From Hyphomicrobiales bacterium (lineage in GTDB: Bacteria; Pseudomonadota; Alphaproteobacteria; Rhizobiales; Devosiaceae), in contig SEEL01000029.1 in NCBI GenBank assembly GCA_004144345.1, positions 1 through 43,150 of the forward strand: a DNA stretch of 43,150 nt, written 5' to 3'. Position numbers and translations under genes: made by a program. Positions 41,847-43,150 of the stretch are shown piece after piece. The notes under the pieces were generated by a model, which was given only the letters and a program-made list of their open reading frames with translations, ran no database searches and was not told where the DNA came from. Each line of letters opens with the position of its first letter. Positions within the stretch are counted from its first letter, which is position 1.

Positions 41847-41891
41847 AGGCGAGCAGAAAGACCGAAGCGTAGGTGCGGATCATCATCATGA
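41847..41891 (-). CDS. Possible 14-residue leader peptide upstream of the PhyH gene
   Basis: MMMIRTYASVFLLA followed by TGA, read in the same direction as the PhyH gene and ending 74 bases before it. GGAA lies seven bases before the first ATG. A small GGCCC-CTC-GGGCC hairpin lies in the gap. No run of one regulatory amino acid is seen apart from the three Met, so attenuation is only a possibility. Confidence 0.25.
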
Positions 41892-41983
41892 CGGATTCCG
41901 AGTAGCGCAGAGCGGGGCGGGCGTCAAACCCCCTTGCTTTCGGCCATGGTTGAGGTAGTGCACGCCGCCCCTGGTGCTGCTTC

Positions 41984-42931
41984 ATGCGTCCCATACAGTT
42001 TTCGTCCGGCGATTACGCCGTGGACCGCCGCGCCGGTGTCGCGGCGGCGATGGCACATGCCCAGGATTTTGCGGCCGCCGCCGAGGTGATGGCGGGAGCG
42101 CTGGAACTGGCGCCGCACTGGACGGCGGGCTGGCAGTTGCTGGGCGACTATTACGCGCATGCGGGCGAGGCAGGCCGGGCGACCGCTGCCTACCGGCAGG
42201 TGCAGACGCTCGACCATGACGGGATTTTTGGCGCGACGCTGACGCTCGCCGCGCATGGCGAGGCGCCGCCGCCGGTGGGGACGGATGTCCGCTATGTCGA
42301 GACGCTGTTCGACGAATATGCGGGGCGGTTCGAGCAGGAGCTGCTCGATGATCTCGGTTATGCCGTGCCGCCGGTGCTGGGCCGCATGGTGAGCGACGCG
42401 CTGGGCGGACGGCCGGTGGCGCGGGCGGTGGATCTTGGTTGCGGCACGGGGCTGATGGGGGCGGTGATCCGGCCGCTCTGCGCGCGGCTCGAGGGGGTCG
42501 ATCTCTCGCAGCGGATGCTGGCGAAGGCGCAACGCAAGGGCATTTACGACCGGCTCGAGCAGGCCGAGCTGGTGACGTTCCTCAGCGGCGATGCCGGCGG
42601 CATCGAGCTGCTGACGGCGGCGGATGTGATCATCTATTGCGGGACGCTGCCGCCGGTGCTGGCGGTGGCGCTCAGGGCGATGGCACCGGGCGGGCTGTTT
42701 GGCTTTTCCCTCGAACTGCACGAGGGAACTGGAACGCTGCTCCAGCGGCGGCAGCTGCGCTACGCGCACAATCCCGCAGAGGCGGCCGCCGAATGCGAGG
42801 CGGCAGGGTTCGAGGTGGTCACGACCGAGCGGATGGGCATCCGGCGCGAGCGGGACGTGCCGGTGGACGGGCTGGTGCTGCTGGTGCGGAAGCCAAGCGA
42901 TCAGCCGAGCGCGGCGTCTTCGGCGGCGTAG
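41984..42931 (+). CDS. TPR-containing SAM-dependent methyltransferase
   Basis: 315 residues. The first 90 residues form two TPR-like helical pairs (FAAAAEVMAGALELAPHWTA, LGDYYAHAGEAGRATAAYRQ). The Rossmann-type methyltransferase part has motif I AVDLGCGTGLMGAVIRPL near residue 147, then LEGVDLSQRMLAKAQRKG and YCGTLPPVLAVALRAMAPGG (motifs II-IV). Proteins with TPR fused in front of such a domain occur in alphaproteobacteria and modify small molecules or proteins; the target is unknown. Confidence 0.85.
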   Translation: MRPIQFSSGDYAVDRRAGVAAAMAHAQDFAAAAEVMAGALELAPHWTAGWQLLGDYYAHAGEAGRATAAYRQVQTLDHDGIFGATLTLAAHGEAPPPVGTDVRYVETLFDEYAGRFEQELLDDLGYAVPPVLGRMVSDALGGRPVARAVDLGCGTGLMGAVIRPLCARLEGVDLSQRMLAKAQRKGIYDRLEQAELVTFLSGDAGGIELLTAADVIIYCGTLPPVLAVALRAMAPGGLFGFSLELHEGTGTLLQRRQLRYAHNPAEAAAECEAAGFEVVTTERMGIRRERDVPVDGLVLLVRKPSDQPSAASSAA

Positions 42932-42955
42932 TCGAAGGGGTTGGCCGGTGTGGCC

Positions 42956-43018
42956 GAGAGTGACGCGCCAGCCTTCATCGAGCAGGCGCGCTGCGGTGGC
43001 GATGCCGATCTGTCCCGT
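42956..43018 (-). other. Possible fragment of an NAD(P)-binding (SDR/epimerase) protein
   Basis: On the minus strand the frame reads TGQIGIATAARLLDEGW then RVTL, the first beta-alpha-beta of a Rossmann fold. It cannot be followed upstream because the sequence turns into the terminal palindrome at 43012, and downstream it runs into the methyltransferase gene in another frame; a second frame ends NPFDYAAEDAALG just there. It may be the start of a gene cut off by the contig end, with errors, or a remnant. Confidence 0.3.
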
Positions 43019-43150
43019 GCTCCTTCGTTGCTCTGTCCCAGCGGAAGGGGCGTCGGCGGCAGCAGAACCCGCCGCTCAGCCGGCTGGCGGCGGGTTCTGC
43101 TGCCGCCGACGCCCCTTCCGCTGGGACAGAGCAACGAAGGAGCACGGGAC
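43012..43150. repeat. Perfect inverted repeat with 64-bp arms at the window end
   Basis: 43012-43075 is the exact reverse complement of 43087-43150, with an 11-bp centre (itself containing CAGCCGGCTG). The outer ends read GTCCCGTGCTCC and GGAGCACGGGAC. The second arm stops exactly at the last base of the window. Confidence 0.95.

Overview
The window is a high-GC segment of about 43 kb from an alphaproteobacterium, most likely Hyphomicrobiales and plausibly Devosia or a relative. The lineage call is an inference. It rests on a VtlR/LsrB-type LysR gene directly behind trxB, alphaproteobacterial small RNAs with CCTCCTCCC loops, a psuG-psuK pair, a potFGHI operon, and frequent GTG/TTG starts. No rRNA, prophage, transposase or CRISPR array was seen.

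Layout. 1-235: a dispersed repeat whose inverted copy lies at 20099-20333. 309-1948: a TetR regulator divergent from an extended SDR reductase across a shared operator. 2009-2084: tRNA-Ala(CGC). 2113-3917: pseudouridine catabolism (psuG-psuK, minus strand). 4311-8554: putrescine-type ABC importer potFGHI. 8674-12395: TetR-HlyD-ABC-ABC2 efflux operon like cecR-ybhGFSR. 12429-12746: a small membrane protein under a strong palindrome. 12911-14022: a Xre/RES toxin-antitoxin pair. 14013-16452: a COG4091-type SAF oxidoreductase and a 3-hydroxyisobutyryl-CoA hydrolase. 16509-19980: a chemotaxis operon (STAS, CheY, CheA, CheW).

20033-21325 is a non-coding block of dispersed repeats. 21326-29120 holds mostly metabolic and envelope genes: DUF2147, an EamA transporter with a class V aminotransferase, an LTXXQ periplasmic protein, a CBS protein, DUF4864, aspartate aminotransferase, and a membrane/Xre/quinone-reductase operon. 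29205-29730 is a second repeat mosaic.

29733-30449 is the most interesting part. It holds three tandem minus-strand small RNA genes, each with a promoter and a rho-independent terminator. The first two carry two and three hairpins that present CCTCCTCCC, an anti-Shine-Dalgarno sequence, in the loop. They match the 'cuckoo' / alpha-r14 kind of sRNA. The second and third share a promoter architecture with a conserved 25-bp box just upstream of -35.

30554-33386 holds two secreted-protein paralogues, vtlR and trxB. 33647-42931 holds greA, a TetR gene, a cold-shock gene, threonine aldolase, a polytopic GT-C-like membrane protein, an EEP-family hydrolase, a SEL1-repeat protein, DUF1801, a PhyH-type oxygenase and a TPR-methyltransferase. 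The window ends exactly at the outer edge of a perfect 64-bp-arm inverted repeat (43012-43150), which may be an assembly fold-back. A repeat at one end and a palindrome at the other suggest the window could be a whole contig.
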